A stretch of 64,000 nt of DNA, taken from the NCBI RefSeq assembly GCF_001373415.1, contig NZ_CDSE01000025.1, positions 1 to 64,000 of the forward strand. Direction: 5' to 3'. Within the stretch, counting starts at the first letter, position 1. Each line of letters opens with the position of its first letter. The stretch is from Paenibacillus dakarensis (GTDB taxonomy: Bacteria > Bacillota > Bacilli > Paenibacillales > Paenibacillaceae). The translations under genes and the position numbers were made by a program. The notes below the pieces were generated by a model, which was not told the DNA's origin, did no database searches, and was given only the letters and a program-made list of their open reading frames with translations. Below are positions 46,161-53,994 of this stretch, piece after piece.

Positions 46161-47438
46161 TTAAGCCAGGTTAAATGCTTCTTTGAGGTCATCAATCTTG
46201 GAATCATCGATATGTTGAACCGGACCTAAAACAAATGTATCAATAAAAGCTTTTGCACTGTATTCTGCCACTTCGAGTCTATCAAATGCATTTAGAAGGG
46301 ACGAACCCGTGACAATGACACAGTCATTCTCAGCAATAGCAAGCGGTGTATCCTTCTTAAAATAGGCTGCCGCTTCTTCCGCTTTATGGACGACCATTCC
46401 AAACGGAAGCTTCGGCATATCCCTCAGCAAAATGTAACTTTCCGGAATCGTACGTGAATCAAAGGCAGTGTCCGTAACAGCAAATGCCATAATATTGGGT
46501 GGATGCGCAATAATAATGGATTTGACATGTGGTTGTGTTTTATAGATCAGTTCATGGAACTGAACAGACCGGCTTGGCAGTTTACCTGACTCATGTCGTC
46601 CCTCTTCTACACGTACCAAATCACCAGGCTGTAGATATTTACGATCATCACCATATGGAGTAATAACAAATGATCCGTCTGACAGACGCTGTGAGAATGT
46701 TCCCTGGGTGCTGGTGAACAGCCCCTGATCATAAGCTCTCGATATGAGCTTGCACATTTCTCTGCGGATTTCACGTTCCTCTGTGGTATAACTTCCCGGA
46801 TGAAACTCATCCATTGATAATTGCGGTTTATCCCTGTTAACCGTCTTCAGCGCAATTGGTTTCCCGATTCTATACGCATTAATCTCCAATCTTGCACAGT
46901 ATTCCAATGTTTCAAATGCCCGGAAAGCTTCGAACAGATTGTACCCGCCAACGACAACACCATGGTTCTCAAGCATCACACTATTGATCCCTTGAGCGAA
47001 TACGGCGGCAATATTCTCGCCGAGCCTTTCACTGCCAGGTAGTGCGTATTCGGCCATTCCCACATCACCGACTATAAGCTCTTCGTTCGGAAGCAGCTTT
47101 GTATTGGGTATCCTCCTAACAATACTGAATGACACCAATGCTGGAGGGTGTGCATGTACTACAGCTTTCAAGTCCGGACGTGTATGGTAGATCAGTCGGT
47201 GGAATGGAAACTCACTTGAAGGCTTATGATGACCCGATACAGTTCCATCCGGTTTTACACATACGATGTCATTTCTCGTTAAAGCTCCCTTATCAACTCC
47301 GGCAGGAGTAATCCAAATATCCCCGTTCTCATCCTTTATGGACAAATTACCTCCCGATGTCGTTGTCATTCCATAGCCGTAAATCCGTTCCATCATCATC
47401 AACAATTGATCAGCCGGATGCAGAAACTCGGTTTGCAT
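46161..47438 (-). CDS. Tandem class II aldolase/adducin-domain protein with degenerate second domain
   Basis: A 425-residue protein from ATG 47438 (MQTEFLHPADQLL; GGAGG 8 nt upstream). Residues ~8-200 are a class II aldolase domain keeping all zinc/catalytic positions: Glu76 (PSSE), His95/His97 (VHAHPP) and His159 (ENHGV). Residues ~220-420 repeat the fold, but the matching positions read Ser291, Ile310, His312 and Asp372, so this half should not bind zinc. Located upstream of the rhamnose operon. It may cleave a second sugar phosphate or modulate the pathway; substrate unknown. Confidence 0.85.
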   Translation of the reverse strand: MQTEFLHPADQLLMMMERIYGYGMTTTSGGNLSIKDENGDIWITPAGVDKGALTRNDIVCVKPDGTVSGHHKPSSEFPFHRLIYHTRPDLKAVVHAHPPALVSFSIVRRIPNTKLLPNEELIVGDVGMAEYALPGSERLGENIAAVFAQGINSVMLENHGVVVGGYNLFEAFRAFETLEYCARLEINAYRIGKPIALKTVNRDKPQLSMDEFHPGSYTTEEREIRREMCKLISRAYDQGLFTSTQGTFSQRLSDGSFVITPYGDDRKYLQPGDLVRVEEGRHESGKLPSRSVQFHELIYKTQPHVKSIIIAHPPNIMAFAVTDTAFDSRTIPESYILLRDMPKLPFGMVVHKAEEAAAYFKKDTPLAIAENDCVIVTGSSLLNAFDRLEVAEYSAKAFIDTFVLGPVQHIDDSKIDDLKEAFNLA

Positions 47439-47487
47439 GCTCATCGCCTCCAGTAACAAAAGTTTTCAAATATTTATTTATATTTGT

Positions 47488-47508
47488 TTTCTTTTGTTTT
47501 ATTTTGTT
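47488..47508. promoter_or_regulatory. T-rich direct repeat, copy 2 (putative RhaR operator)
   Basis: Identical over 21 bases to 46125-46145. Located ~50-70 nt upstream of the tandem-aldolase start, where a repressor would block its promoter. Confidence 0.45.
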
Positions 47509-47557
47509 ATCAGTTTACTTTATGTATTGTCTTTCGGCAATGATTTATTGCACTCAT

Positions 47558-47602
47558 AAAAAAAGCTGCTCCGCAACAGAATACTCTGTTTCAGAGACAG
47601 CC
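47558..47602 (-). terminator. Terminator of the type VII-like cluster
   Basis: Hairpin GCTGTCTCTG / CGGAGCAGC with inner AACAGA / TCTGTT, followed by T7 on the minus strand. Confidence 0.85.
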
Positions 47603-47643
47603 CTCTCATACCAAGAGGCCATGACAACCCACCTGGGTGTCCT

Positions 47644-47940
47644 TTAATTTGCCTGCTCAGCTTTCTCAATTCCTTTTACCAATGCATCACGAAAAGCAAT
47701 TTCCTCATCGTTTACGTATCCCTTAAAGACAACCTCTGAAATATCCTTATGGTTGAAAAATATATTCGAATCCGATGTCAAATTTCCATGTGGATAGAAA
47801 CAGGCGACATAATCCCATCTTTTCAGCGTTTTGGAATCGTTCTGCATCCTTCCATAAATCATCAGTGTCTGATCCCAATCTTTAAATTTTACAACAGATC
47901 CTATAGGTAAGAGTTCCGCTTGCATGAGTTCCAATTCCAT
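47644..47940 (-). CDS. DUF4176-like protein, type VII secretion associated
   Basis: A 98-residue soluble protein. The block LLPIGSVVKFKDWDQTLMIYGRMQ...WDYVACFYPHGNL matches the DUF4176 family, found beside WXG/LXG substrates of Bacillota type VII secretion. Its ATG is directly adjacent to the stop of the 66-residue membrane protein gene. Likely an accessory or immunity-type partner (inference). Confidence 0.8.
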   Translation of the reverse strand: MELELMQAELLPIGSVVKFKDWDQTLMIYGRMQNDSKTLKRWDYVACFYPHGNLTSDSNIFFNHKDISEVVFKGYVNDEEIAFRDALVKGIEKAEQAN

Positions 47941-48141
47941 TCATCCCTTCATTATTTTCTTCCCGATAAAATAGACAGCTGTAACAACAAGTGGAATCGT
48001 AATTAGAAAAGTAATGACGATTACCGCTTTTTCCACACCTTGAGTACTGGAATCCAAAAGATTCGGTATCACGGTTCCTAGAACCCCGATAATTGCAATA
48101 GCGATCATAATCTGCTTGAATTTAATAAGTTTATCGCTCAA
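47941..48141 (-). CDS. Small two-TM membrane protein
   Basis: A 66-residue protein with two hydrophobic helices (~10-30 and ~40-60) and a basic C-terminus GKKIMKG. No family recognised. It lies between the WXG100-like gene (32-nt gap) and the DUF4176 gene (0-nt gap). It might be an immunity protein for the WXG100-headed protein, by analogy with two-TM immunity proteins of LXG toxins; this is inference. Confidence 0.75.
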   Translation of the reverse strand: MSDKLIKFKQIMIAIAIIGVLGTVIPNLLDSSTQGVEKAVIVITFLITIPLVVTAVYFIGKKIMKG

Positions 48142-48173
48142 AGATTTCAGACTCCCCTCTGCCTTGATCAGTC

Positions 48174-49025
48174 CTAATCGATCGTGATCTCTCCGCCTAC
48201 GCCTACGAGACTTGCTCCTGGACCGAGCGGAATATGGAATTTCAGGCCTGACTTTCCCACCTCAGCTGATCCTCCAACAACGCCAAGCGAAGCAGATCCG
48301 CCGATGTTTAACTCTTTATCTGTAAATGGTAAAGGGATTTTTAACCCGCCTTCATATTTATTCAGTGTAGCCTCAGCTCCTACACTCAATGTTCCTTCTT
48401 TTATAGAAGCTTCCACTTCTGCCTTGCCCACGCTTACAGAGCCTTCTACATAATCATTTGAGTAACCTGCTTCAACAATTGTGGCCTCGGCATGCGCTCC
48501 GCTGGTAAGACTTGCTCCGGCTTCACCAGAAATAGCCTTGGTATAAAACCCGTTTTCCTCATTTTCGATCACACTTCCGCTGACCGAGGCGCCATCGATC
48601 ATCTTATCAACCAGAGATTTATCTTTCTTTGAATTCGCTGCAGTGCTCGTACCGCCTGCAGCCGCCGCTCCCGATCCTGCGGCTATAACTCCAGCCCCTG
48701 CTCCGGCAGCCATAGCCCCGCCAGCCATCACATTATTAGCTAAAGGGCTTGTACTTGATTCATCTGTAGTTCGGAATTTCACAGAAATTTGATTCAGTTC
48801 TGTGGATACCGTATGTAAGCATTCTACGAATTTGTTCATGGTGACTCTTGCCTGCTGATATTCACCGTAAAATCTTTCGCGGGTGATTCCTTCCCACTGT
48901 CCTTCCATTTGCTGTATGCACTGTTGAAGCCTCTGAACAATTTCGCTGCTTTGCTGACCCGATTGGGCAAATTGCGTAGATACCTGATTGATGTGCTCTG
49001 GAGTAATCAAAATACGATTGGACAT
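48174..49025 (-). CDS. WXG100-domain type VII secretion substrate with C-terminal beta-repeat domain
   Basis: A 283-residue protein. ATG 49025 lies 10 nt after GGAG; an in-frame TTG is at 49031. Residues 1-95 are a WXG100 helical hairpin with the turn GQWEGI. Residues ~97-130 are a Gly/Ala zipper (MAGGAMAAGAGAGVIAAGSG). Residues ~145-283 are repeated Gly/Ser beta units (GSVSVGKAEVEASIKEGTLS, GGSASLGVVGGSAEVGK). Exported through the EssC pathway by family rule, although no EssC is in the window. The C-terminus may be an effector domain. Confidence 0.8.
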   Translation of the reverse strand: MSNRILITPEHINQVSTQFAQSGQQSSEIVQRLQQCIQQMEGQWEGITRERFYGEYQQARVTMNKFVECLHTVSTELNQISVKFRTTDESSTSPLANNVMAGGAMAAGAGAGVIAAGSGAAAAGGTSTAANSKKDKSLVDKMIDGASVSGSVIENEENGFYTKAISGEAGASLTSGAHAEATIVEAGYSNDYVEGSVSVGKAEVEASIKEGTLSVGAEATLNKYEGGLKIPLPFTDKELNIGGSASLGVVGGSAEVGKSGLKFHIPLGPGASLVGVGGEITID

Positions 49026-49249
49026 GGACAAGACGCTCCTTCTTATGCGCTTTAGAATTAACCTGTCTAAGGATATAAATCAATTCAGAAACTATTAACC
49101 ATCCCTAAAACCCAATAACCACATTTTTCTATTTTAAAATTTGAATACCCGGTCCACAATGAATCTCTGGGTCCATTTTTTCCCGATCTTAAAGAAACAG
49201 ATCCGTCTAAAGTCACTAATTCGGATAACCCTGTGTTAACAACACGAAA

Positions 49250-49275
49250 AAAGCAGCTCCGCTAAGAGCTGCTTT
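49250..49275 (-). terminator. Terminator after the small Gly/Tyr-rich protein gene
   Basis: Stem AAAGCAGCTC / GAGCTGCTTT with a 6-nt loop and a T6 run on the minus strand. The rest of 49026-49311 holds no gene. Confidence 0.9.
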
Positions 49276-49311
49276 ATGATACATATTGATACCCAGCCAT
49301 TCCAGAAAATA

Positions 49312-49647
49312 TCAGATAAAGAAAAACGGTATTAAGAACAACAGCGCAATGGAGGTCCACGCCAATGCAGCACCAGGATATCCAAAGCCATAACCGTAGC
49401 CATATCCCGGACCAAAAGCAGAAACTTCTGCGTTCTTCTTCACACTAGAAGAGGGTTGTTTCTTAGCCTTGCGGGATTTTGTAGACAATATGCCAACAGA
49501 AGGATACACTTCCTCAAACTCCAAGCCTCTTTCACTTACACCTTTAAGAGTTCCTCTTACTTGTGAACCGTCATGCAGTACAGCACAGACCTGACGGCCT
49601 ACATATGGTTTACATGTCTCTACTGTTAGCGGATAAATATTATGCAC
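49312..49647 (-). CDS. Small protein with Sm-like N-terminus and C-terminal membrane helix
   Basis: A 111-residue protein. Residues 1-50 (YVGRQVCAVLHDGSQVRGTLKGVSERGLEFEEV) look like an Sm/Hfq-like beta-barrel strand set. A basic linker and a Gly/Tyr stretch (GPGYGYGYGFGYPG) follow, then a C-terminal TM helix (WTSIALLFLIPFFFI). No named family; function unknown. Confidence 0.7.
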   Translation of the reverse strand: MHNIYPLTVETCKPYVGRQVCAVLHDGSQVRGTLKGVSERGLEFEEVYPSVGILSTKSRKAKKQPSSSVKKNAEVSAFGPGYGYGYGFGYPGAALAWTSIALLFLIPFFFI

Positions 49648-49754
49648 CGCTCATCCTCCTCACCCGTTGAATTGATTTATTCTATTCCACTAGGTGAGTC
49701 CATGTCCGATACAAACGTCTACTTTATATAGATTCTTTTATTATGCTGACTATT

Positions 49755-50315
49755 TCAGCGGGATTTTTCATAGGCTTTAACCATCATGCTGTGATCAATA
49801 GCTCCCTGAAAGCGATCCGTAATTACGCCCTGTGCATTAATTACATATGTCGTGGGATAAGCAACGATTTGGTATTGATCCGTCACAACTCCTCTGGAAT
49901 CATATGCAACCGGGAATGTAACCCCTACTTCGTCAAGGAATGCACTAGCATCGTCCGAATTCTTCTCTAAATGTGCCATATTTACGCTTAAGATCACCAT
50001 ATCCTTGTCCTTATATTCCTCATAAAAATCTTGCATATACGGCATTTCGACCTTACATGGCGGACACCATGAAGCCCAAAAGTTCAAAAAAACCGTCTGC
50101 CCGGCGTAATCAGATAGTTTAACCGGTTCTCCATCTTTCGTCTCCAATGTGAACTGAGGTGCCCTGTTTCCAATCTTAAGCCCTTCTTCAATGGAGTGAT
50201 CTACTGTCACATTATTCGTCCCGGTTTGACCCGTTTCTTGCTTATTGGAATAATCATAAATGCCCCAGGAAACCAGGCCCAGCAAAATTACTATAGCAAT
50301 CCAGTTTTTCCTCAT
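49755..50315 (-). CDS. ResA/TlpA-like thiol-disulfide oxidoreductase
   Basis: A 186-residue membrane-anchored thioredoxin. A TM anchor lies at ~5-19, followed by the AhpC/TSA-Redoxin fold: FTLETKDGEPVKLSDYAGQ, active site FWASWCPPCKVEMPYMQ and the cis-Pro segment IVAYPTTYVINAQG. It reduces disulfides outside the membrane, for example in cytochrome c maturation. It follows the integral membrane gene at 36 nt under a CsoR/CstR-type operator. Confidence 0.92.
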   Translation of the reverse strand: MRKNWIAIVILLGLVSWGIYDYSNKQETGQTGTNNVTVDHSIEEGLKIGNRAPQFTLETKDGEPVKLSDYAGQTVFLNFWASWCPPCKVEMPYMQDFYEEYKDKDMVILSVNMAHLEKNSDDASAFLDEVGVTFPVAYDSRGVVTDQYQIVAYPTTYVINAQGVITDRFQGAIDHSMMVKAYEKSR

Positions 50316-50351
50316 AAAGCTCCCTCTCCCTCGACTATTTCACTCCTAAGA

Positions 50352-51026
50352 TTAGCCGACGTTGTCCTGTTTCGGTTTATTAATGATCATGTCAGAAGCC
50401 AATAGGATTATTGCCATAATGACATATACAATCTGAATAGCACTAAGGCCGGCTATGACAATGTCACGATCCGGATCAAAGAATCGAATAAAGACTGAGC
50501 CAATACTGTACCATAAAGCGAGTGAGTTAAAATATCGAATCGAAGAATCAAATTTCAACCAAACGATCACAGCGAATATTGCATGAAGCAATACATACAA
50601 CAGATCGTCCCATCCGGAGGTATCAAGCCACAACCCTAGAAGCGCATATCTTGCAGAGCTTGCCGCTAAAAAAGCCAAAGCCGATGCTTTCAATAAGGGG
50701 ATGGTTAATGACCGCTTCCTGTTCAATTGGAATCCAATATACAAGAGGGCTAATGCAGTCCCAAGGAGAATGCCTTTATCCCCACCCGTTAAATACAACA
50801 GTGATAATGGATTCTGAATTGTCCGCACAAGATCAAACACGATCATACCGAATTTCCATGCAACAAACCCAATGATTAGTGCATTCGTATAGACATCTGT
50901 AATCCAGTGTGATTCTTCCCGACCGCGAAGACGCATTTTCAGAACGATATAGCCCGTGACAGCAGATATAATAAAAGCCAATAAATCCGCCCGGATCATC
51001 AATGGACCCAAAGCAATCGTGCTCAA
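50352..51026 (-). CDS. Polytopic membrane protein co-transcribed with the thioredoxin
   Basis: A 224-residue protein with about seven hydrophobic segments. The TTG start at 51026 lies 7 nt after GGAGG. No conserved motif identifies it; the arrangement of helices loosely recalls Lgt-like membrane proteins. Transcribed with the ResA-like gene from a consensus promoter overlapped by a CsoR/CstR-type palindrome. It may supply electrons or anchor the redox pair (inference). Confidence 0.7.
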   Translation of the reverse strand: MSTIALGPLMIRADLLAFIISAVTGYIVLKMRLRGREESHWITDVYTNALIIGFVAWKFGMIVFDLVRTIQNPLSLLYLTGGDKGILLGTALALLYIGFQLNRKRSLTIPLLKASALAFLAASSARYALLGLWLDTSGWDDLLYVLLHAIFAVIVWLKFDSSIRYFNSLALWYSIGSVFIRFFDPDRDIVIAGLSAIQIVYVIMAIILLASDMIINKPKQDNVG

Positions 51027-51058
51027 ACTATTTCCTCCCTAATACAGCTCATTTTTAT

Positions 51059-51072
51059 TACCCCTAGGGGTA
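51059..51072 (-). promoter_or_regulatory. CsoR/CstR-type operator
   Basis: Perfect 14-bp palindrome TACCCCTAGGGGTA, the pattern bound by CsoR, CstR and related copper- or persulfide-sensing repressors. It lies 9-22 nt downstream of the -10 box at 51081, i.e. at the start of transcription. Confidence 0.75.
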
Positions 51073-51080
51073 TACATTAT

Positions 51081-51109
51081 ATGATAATAAGAACACTACT
51101 CCGTGTCAA
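51081..51109 (-). promoter_or_regulatory. Promoter of the membrane protein-thioredoxin operon
   Basis: Minus strand TTGACA (51104-51109), 17-nt spacer, TATCAT (51081-51086). Confidence 0.7.
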
Positions 51110-51123
51110 CTGAAGCTTCCTGC

Positions 51124-51279
51124 CTATCTTTTATCCGAGATCACAAGAAAGAATGTGGCCACCGGACCAAATAATAATGACAGTAAAAACCAGTTAAGTC
51201 CGCTTCGATTCTTTCCCTGAGCAATACCTGCATTTATGAGCGCGAGTGTCCCCCACCCTACAACATATTCATTGTTCAT
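51124..51279 (-). CDS. 51-residue membrane microprotein
   Basis: ATG 51279 follows GGAGGG at 7 nt. The product begins MNNEYVVGWGTLALINAG, continues with IAQGKNRSGLNWFLLSLLFG, and ends ATFFLVISDKR. A hydrophobic segment at ~29-47 suits a membrane helix, and the NRSGLNWFLLSLLFGP pattern recalls small hydrophobic proteins common in Bacillota. Function unknown. Confidence 0.75.
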   Translation of the reverse strand: MNNEYVVGWGTLALINAGIAQGKNRSGLNWFLLSLLFGPVATFFLVISDKR

Positions 51280-51401
51280 TTACTTTCCCTCCAAAAATAA
51301 CGATTACACTTCCCTACTCTACGTATTGAGAAACAAAGCGTTTCGTGGTAATTATAAGCCGCTGCTGTCTTTCACTGAATTTTTTCCAAAATTCCGCATT
51401 G

Positions 51402-51428
51402 AAAAAGAGGCCTAATAGGCCTCTTTTT
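51402..51428. terminator. Bidirectional terminator after the DUF302 gene
   Basis: AAAAAGAGGCC / GGCCTCTTTTT with a 5-nt loop. Confidence 0.9.
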
Positions 51429-51439
51429 CAGACTCCATA

Positions 51440-51823
51440 TTAAATACTTTTATCAATACATTGGATTAGACGCTGCTCGATATCCTTTGCAATCGTTGAC
51501 AGCTTATCATTCTCAATAAAGTTGATGAGTGCTGTCGGCTTCGGCATCCCGATCTTTGTTGCCCCTTGGTCTTCATAGACTGCAATTTTGCAGGGAAGAA
51601 AATAACCAACGAGTGCATTCTCGGACAACACCTTCTCTGCTTCAACAGGGTTGCATACCTCAAGAATATGATACAGCTGATTGAGTTCTACACCCTTTTC
51701 ATGCAGCTTCTCTTTCATATTCAAATCCATAAGAACCCCGAACTTCTCTTCTTTCAGATTTTCGGTCAAATCCGAAATCGCTTGTTTAGGCGATTTGTTC
51801 GTTTGTACGGTGTAATGAAACAT
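51440..51823 (-). CDS. DUF302 domain protein
   Basis: A 127-residue cytoplasmic protein from ATG 51823 (GGAGG 7 nt upstream; longer frame to 51901 rejected). The DUF302 core is FHYTVQTNKSPKQAISDLTENLKEEKFGVLMDLNMKEKL (pattern only; residues 2-40), then ILEVCNP and FLPCKIAVYED. Its two conserved cysteines (CNP and PCK) suggest a redox or persulfide-related role, in line with the nearby CsoR/CstR-type operator and TauE-like exporter, but function is unproven. Confidence 0.87.
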   Translation of the reverse strand: MFHYTVQTNKSPKQAISDLTENLKEEKFGVLMDLNMKEKLHEKGVELNQLYHILEVCNPVEAEKVLSENALVGYFLPCKIAVYEDQGATKIGMPKPTALINFIENDKLSTIAKDIEQRLIQCIDKSI

Positions 51824-51961
51824 GATGAATCCTCCTTCTTTATTCAGGAAAAAATAACACTCATATATAATTACCCATACTCCCCAAGGTATATTCAGCA
51901 ATGGTAAACCAACTTATTACAATGAAATGAATCCATTTTTATTAATCCCCAATATATTAAA

Positions 51962-52864
51962 TCACTCCATACCCAGCTTCTCTTTATCCATCAGCCCCTG
52001 CTTCAGAGCATAATTTCCCCAGTGCGGCTTTCTTCCATCAATATCACTGAATCCATAAACATCTGAGAGTCCCCAGCTGCTCAGCGATTTGCCCGTATAC
52101 TTAAACACGTTCGGGTCTGCAGCCAGTGCTGCTACCGCCTGTCCTACAAAATACGGCGTCTCTGACTCAATATAATGCGGCTCCTTCGCTACGGCGTCAC
52201 GCCAATTCTCCTCAGCTACCCCGAAGTATTCCAGCATCTGCTCGGATCGGAGGAAACCTGGCGTCACAGCCACCGCTGTTACCTGATAATCGCGAAGATC
52301 CTCCGCCATTGCGGCAGCTAAGTGAACCGGGGATATTTTGGCCAAGCTGTAATATAACTGTCCCCGGTAGTGGTACCCGACACCATCAGTCATCTCGATG
52401 ATGACTCCCTGCTTGCGCTTTACCATAAGCGGTGCTCCGTAATAGCTTGTCAATAGATGCGCTTTAACTGAGCGTTCCTGAAGCAACAGACCATCAGCGA
52501 GAGAATGCTCCCAAAATGGAACACCCCACTGGACATACTGCTCGCCTCCCCATATATCATTGACCAGAATATCCAGCTGTCCATTTTGCTCTTCATCTAC
52601 CCGTTTGAAAAATGCTTCCACTTCTTTCTCCTGTGTATGGTCAACCCGAGCCGGAATACCCACTCCTCCGCGGGCTGAGACCATCTCAGCCGTCTCCTCA
52701 ATGGTCTCAGGACGATTAAGATCTGAACGGCTCTCTCTTGTACTTCTCCCCGTACAGTATACGGTAGCACCAGCAGCACCCAGCATAACTGCAATTCCGC
52801 GGCCTGCCCCTCTGGTTGCTCCGGCAACGACCGCCACTTTTCCAGCTAAAGGCTTTTTATTCAT
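51962..52864 (-). CDS. SDR family oxidoreductase
   Basis: A 300-residue short-chain dehydrogenase. The cofactor loop GATRGAGRGIA is followed by YCTGRSTRESRSD, whose basic residues suit NADP(H). The catalytic region is YHYRGQLYYSLAKISPVHLA (Tyr-x3-Lys). No substrate can be deduced. The start at 52864 has GGAGGT. Divergent from a WYL-domain regulator, which probably controls it. Confidence 0.88.
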   Translation of the reverse strand: MNKKPLAGKVAVVAGATRGAGRGIAVMLGAAGATVYCTGRSTRESRSDLNRPETIEETAEMVSARGGVGIPARVDHTQEKEVEAFFKRVDEEQNGQLDILVNDIWGGEQYVQWGVPFWEHSLADGLLLQERSVKAHLLTSYYGAPLMVKRKQGVIIEMTDGVGYHYRGQLYYSLAKISPVHLAAAMAEDLRDYQVTAVAVTPGFLRSEQMLEYFGVAEENWRDAVAKEPHYIESETPYFVGQAVAALAADPNVFKYTGKSLSSWGLSDVYGFSDIDGRKPHWGNYALKQGLMDKEKLGME

Positions 52865-52907
52865 AATCTATACCTCCAGTTCTTTGGGATAATCATCTAT
52901 GTATTTA

Positions 52908-52963
52908 GTGTAGCAAATGATATATGACATCCTTTGTCCTATTTTCATGTTACACTAATATAA
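52908..52963. promoter_or_regulatory. Inverted repeat in the SDR / WYL-regulator divergent promoter
   Basis: TTAGTGTA and TACACTAA are separated by ~38 nt in the 120-nt space between the divergent genes. A candidate operator for the YafY-type regulator, or a mirrored pair of promoter elements. Confidence 0.4.
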
Positions 52964-52987
52964 ACATTTTACTTGAGCGTAAGGGAT

Positions 52988-53965
52988 GTGAACGTTATCA
53001 AAGCTGACCGATTGCTGTCCATACTCCTCATATTGCAAAATAACGGTAAAATGACTTCCCGCAGTCTATCTGAACAGCTCGAAGTATCGGAAAGAACGAT
53101 TAACCGTGACATGGAAGCACTAAGTGCCGCCGGTATTCCCGTTTATGCAGAAAGGGGTCTTCACGGCGGCTGGCGTCTATCCGAACAGTATCAAACCAAA
53201 CTGACAGGCATGAAAAGAGAAGAGCTCATGAGTTTGCTGATATCCAATCCGGACAATCTGTTAGCAGATTTAGGCATCAGGAGGCATTATAAATCCGCCT
53301 TTCAGAAATTATTAGCGTCCTCTCCGGATTCCATTCGTAAAGACGCCGAAATGGTCAGGTCCCGCATCCATATTGACGGTGCCGGCTGGAGTCCGGTCCT
53401 GGACACGTTAGCTTGTTTATCCACCGTTCAAGATGCTGTATGGTTGGAACGTAAGCTCTCCATTCGTTATAAGCGTGAGGACCGGATTGTTGAACGGGTG
53501 GTCCATCCACTAGGGCTTATCGCCAAACGTAACGTTTGGTATGTTGCTGCGGAGTCCGAAGGGGATATTCGCACATACCGGATATCAAGGTTATTGGATG
53601 CCAAAATGCTTGAGGATTCATTCGAGCGCCCCGCTGACTTTCATTTGGCTCAATACTGGGAGGCTTCGATGAACGATTTCAAGCAGAACTTACCGCGATA
53701 TCCAGCTGTGCTCTTAATAGAGGCATCTCGATTAAACCGGCTTGAAAGAGAGCGTTATGTAAAAATTATTAATTATTCTCCATATAAGAAACACTGGCTG
53801 AAAGCGGAAGTTCAATTCGACACATTAGAATCTGCGTGCGAGATTATTTTGTCCCACGGCCCGTATATTCAGGTATCCCATCCTGAAGAACTTAAAGAGC
53901 GGGTCATCTCTCAGGCCAATCAAATTTTGAAGCAATATGAACAAATAAATAAGCAGCTGAACTGA
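52988..53965 (+). CDS. YafY-type HTH/WYL-domain transcriptional regulator
   Basis: About 325 residues from GTG 52988; a TTG at 52973 is an alternative and neither has an ideal ribosome binding site. An N-terminal HTH_11 (RLLSILLILQNNGKMTSRSLSEQLEVSERTINRDMEAL) is followed by the WYL effector domain (IRYKREDRIVERVVHPLGLIAKRNVWYVAAESEGDIRTYRISRLL, described here by its ends) and a C-terminal WCX domain. Likely regulates the divergent SDR gene. The pentapeptide-repeat gene follows 29 nt later. Confidence 0.88.
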   Translation: MNVIKADRLLSILLILQNNGKMTSRSLSEQLEVSERTINRDMEALSAAGIPVYAERGLHGGWRLSEQYQTKLTGMKREELMSLLISNPDNLLADLGIRRHYKSAFQKLLASSPDSIRKDAEMVRSRIHIDGAGWSPVLDTLACLSTVQDAVWLERKLSIRYKREDRIVERVVHPLGLIAKRNVWYVAAESEGDIRTYRISRLLDAKMLEDSFERPADFHLAQYWEASMNDFKQNLPRYPAVLLIEASRLNRLERERYVKIINYSPYKKHWLKAEVQFDTLESACEIILSHGPYIQVSHPEELKERVISQANQILKQYEQINKQLN

Positions 53966-53994
53966 TCTATTTTTCATAACCGGAGGAATTCTCA

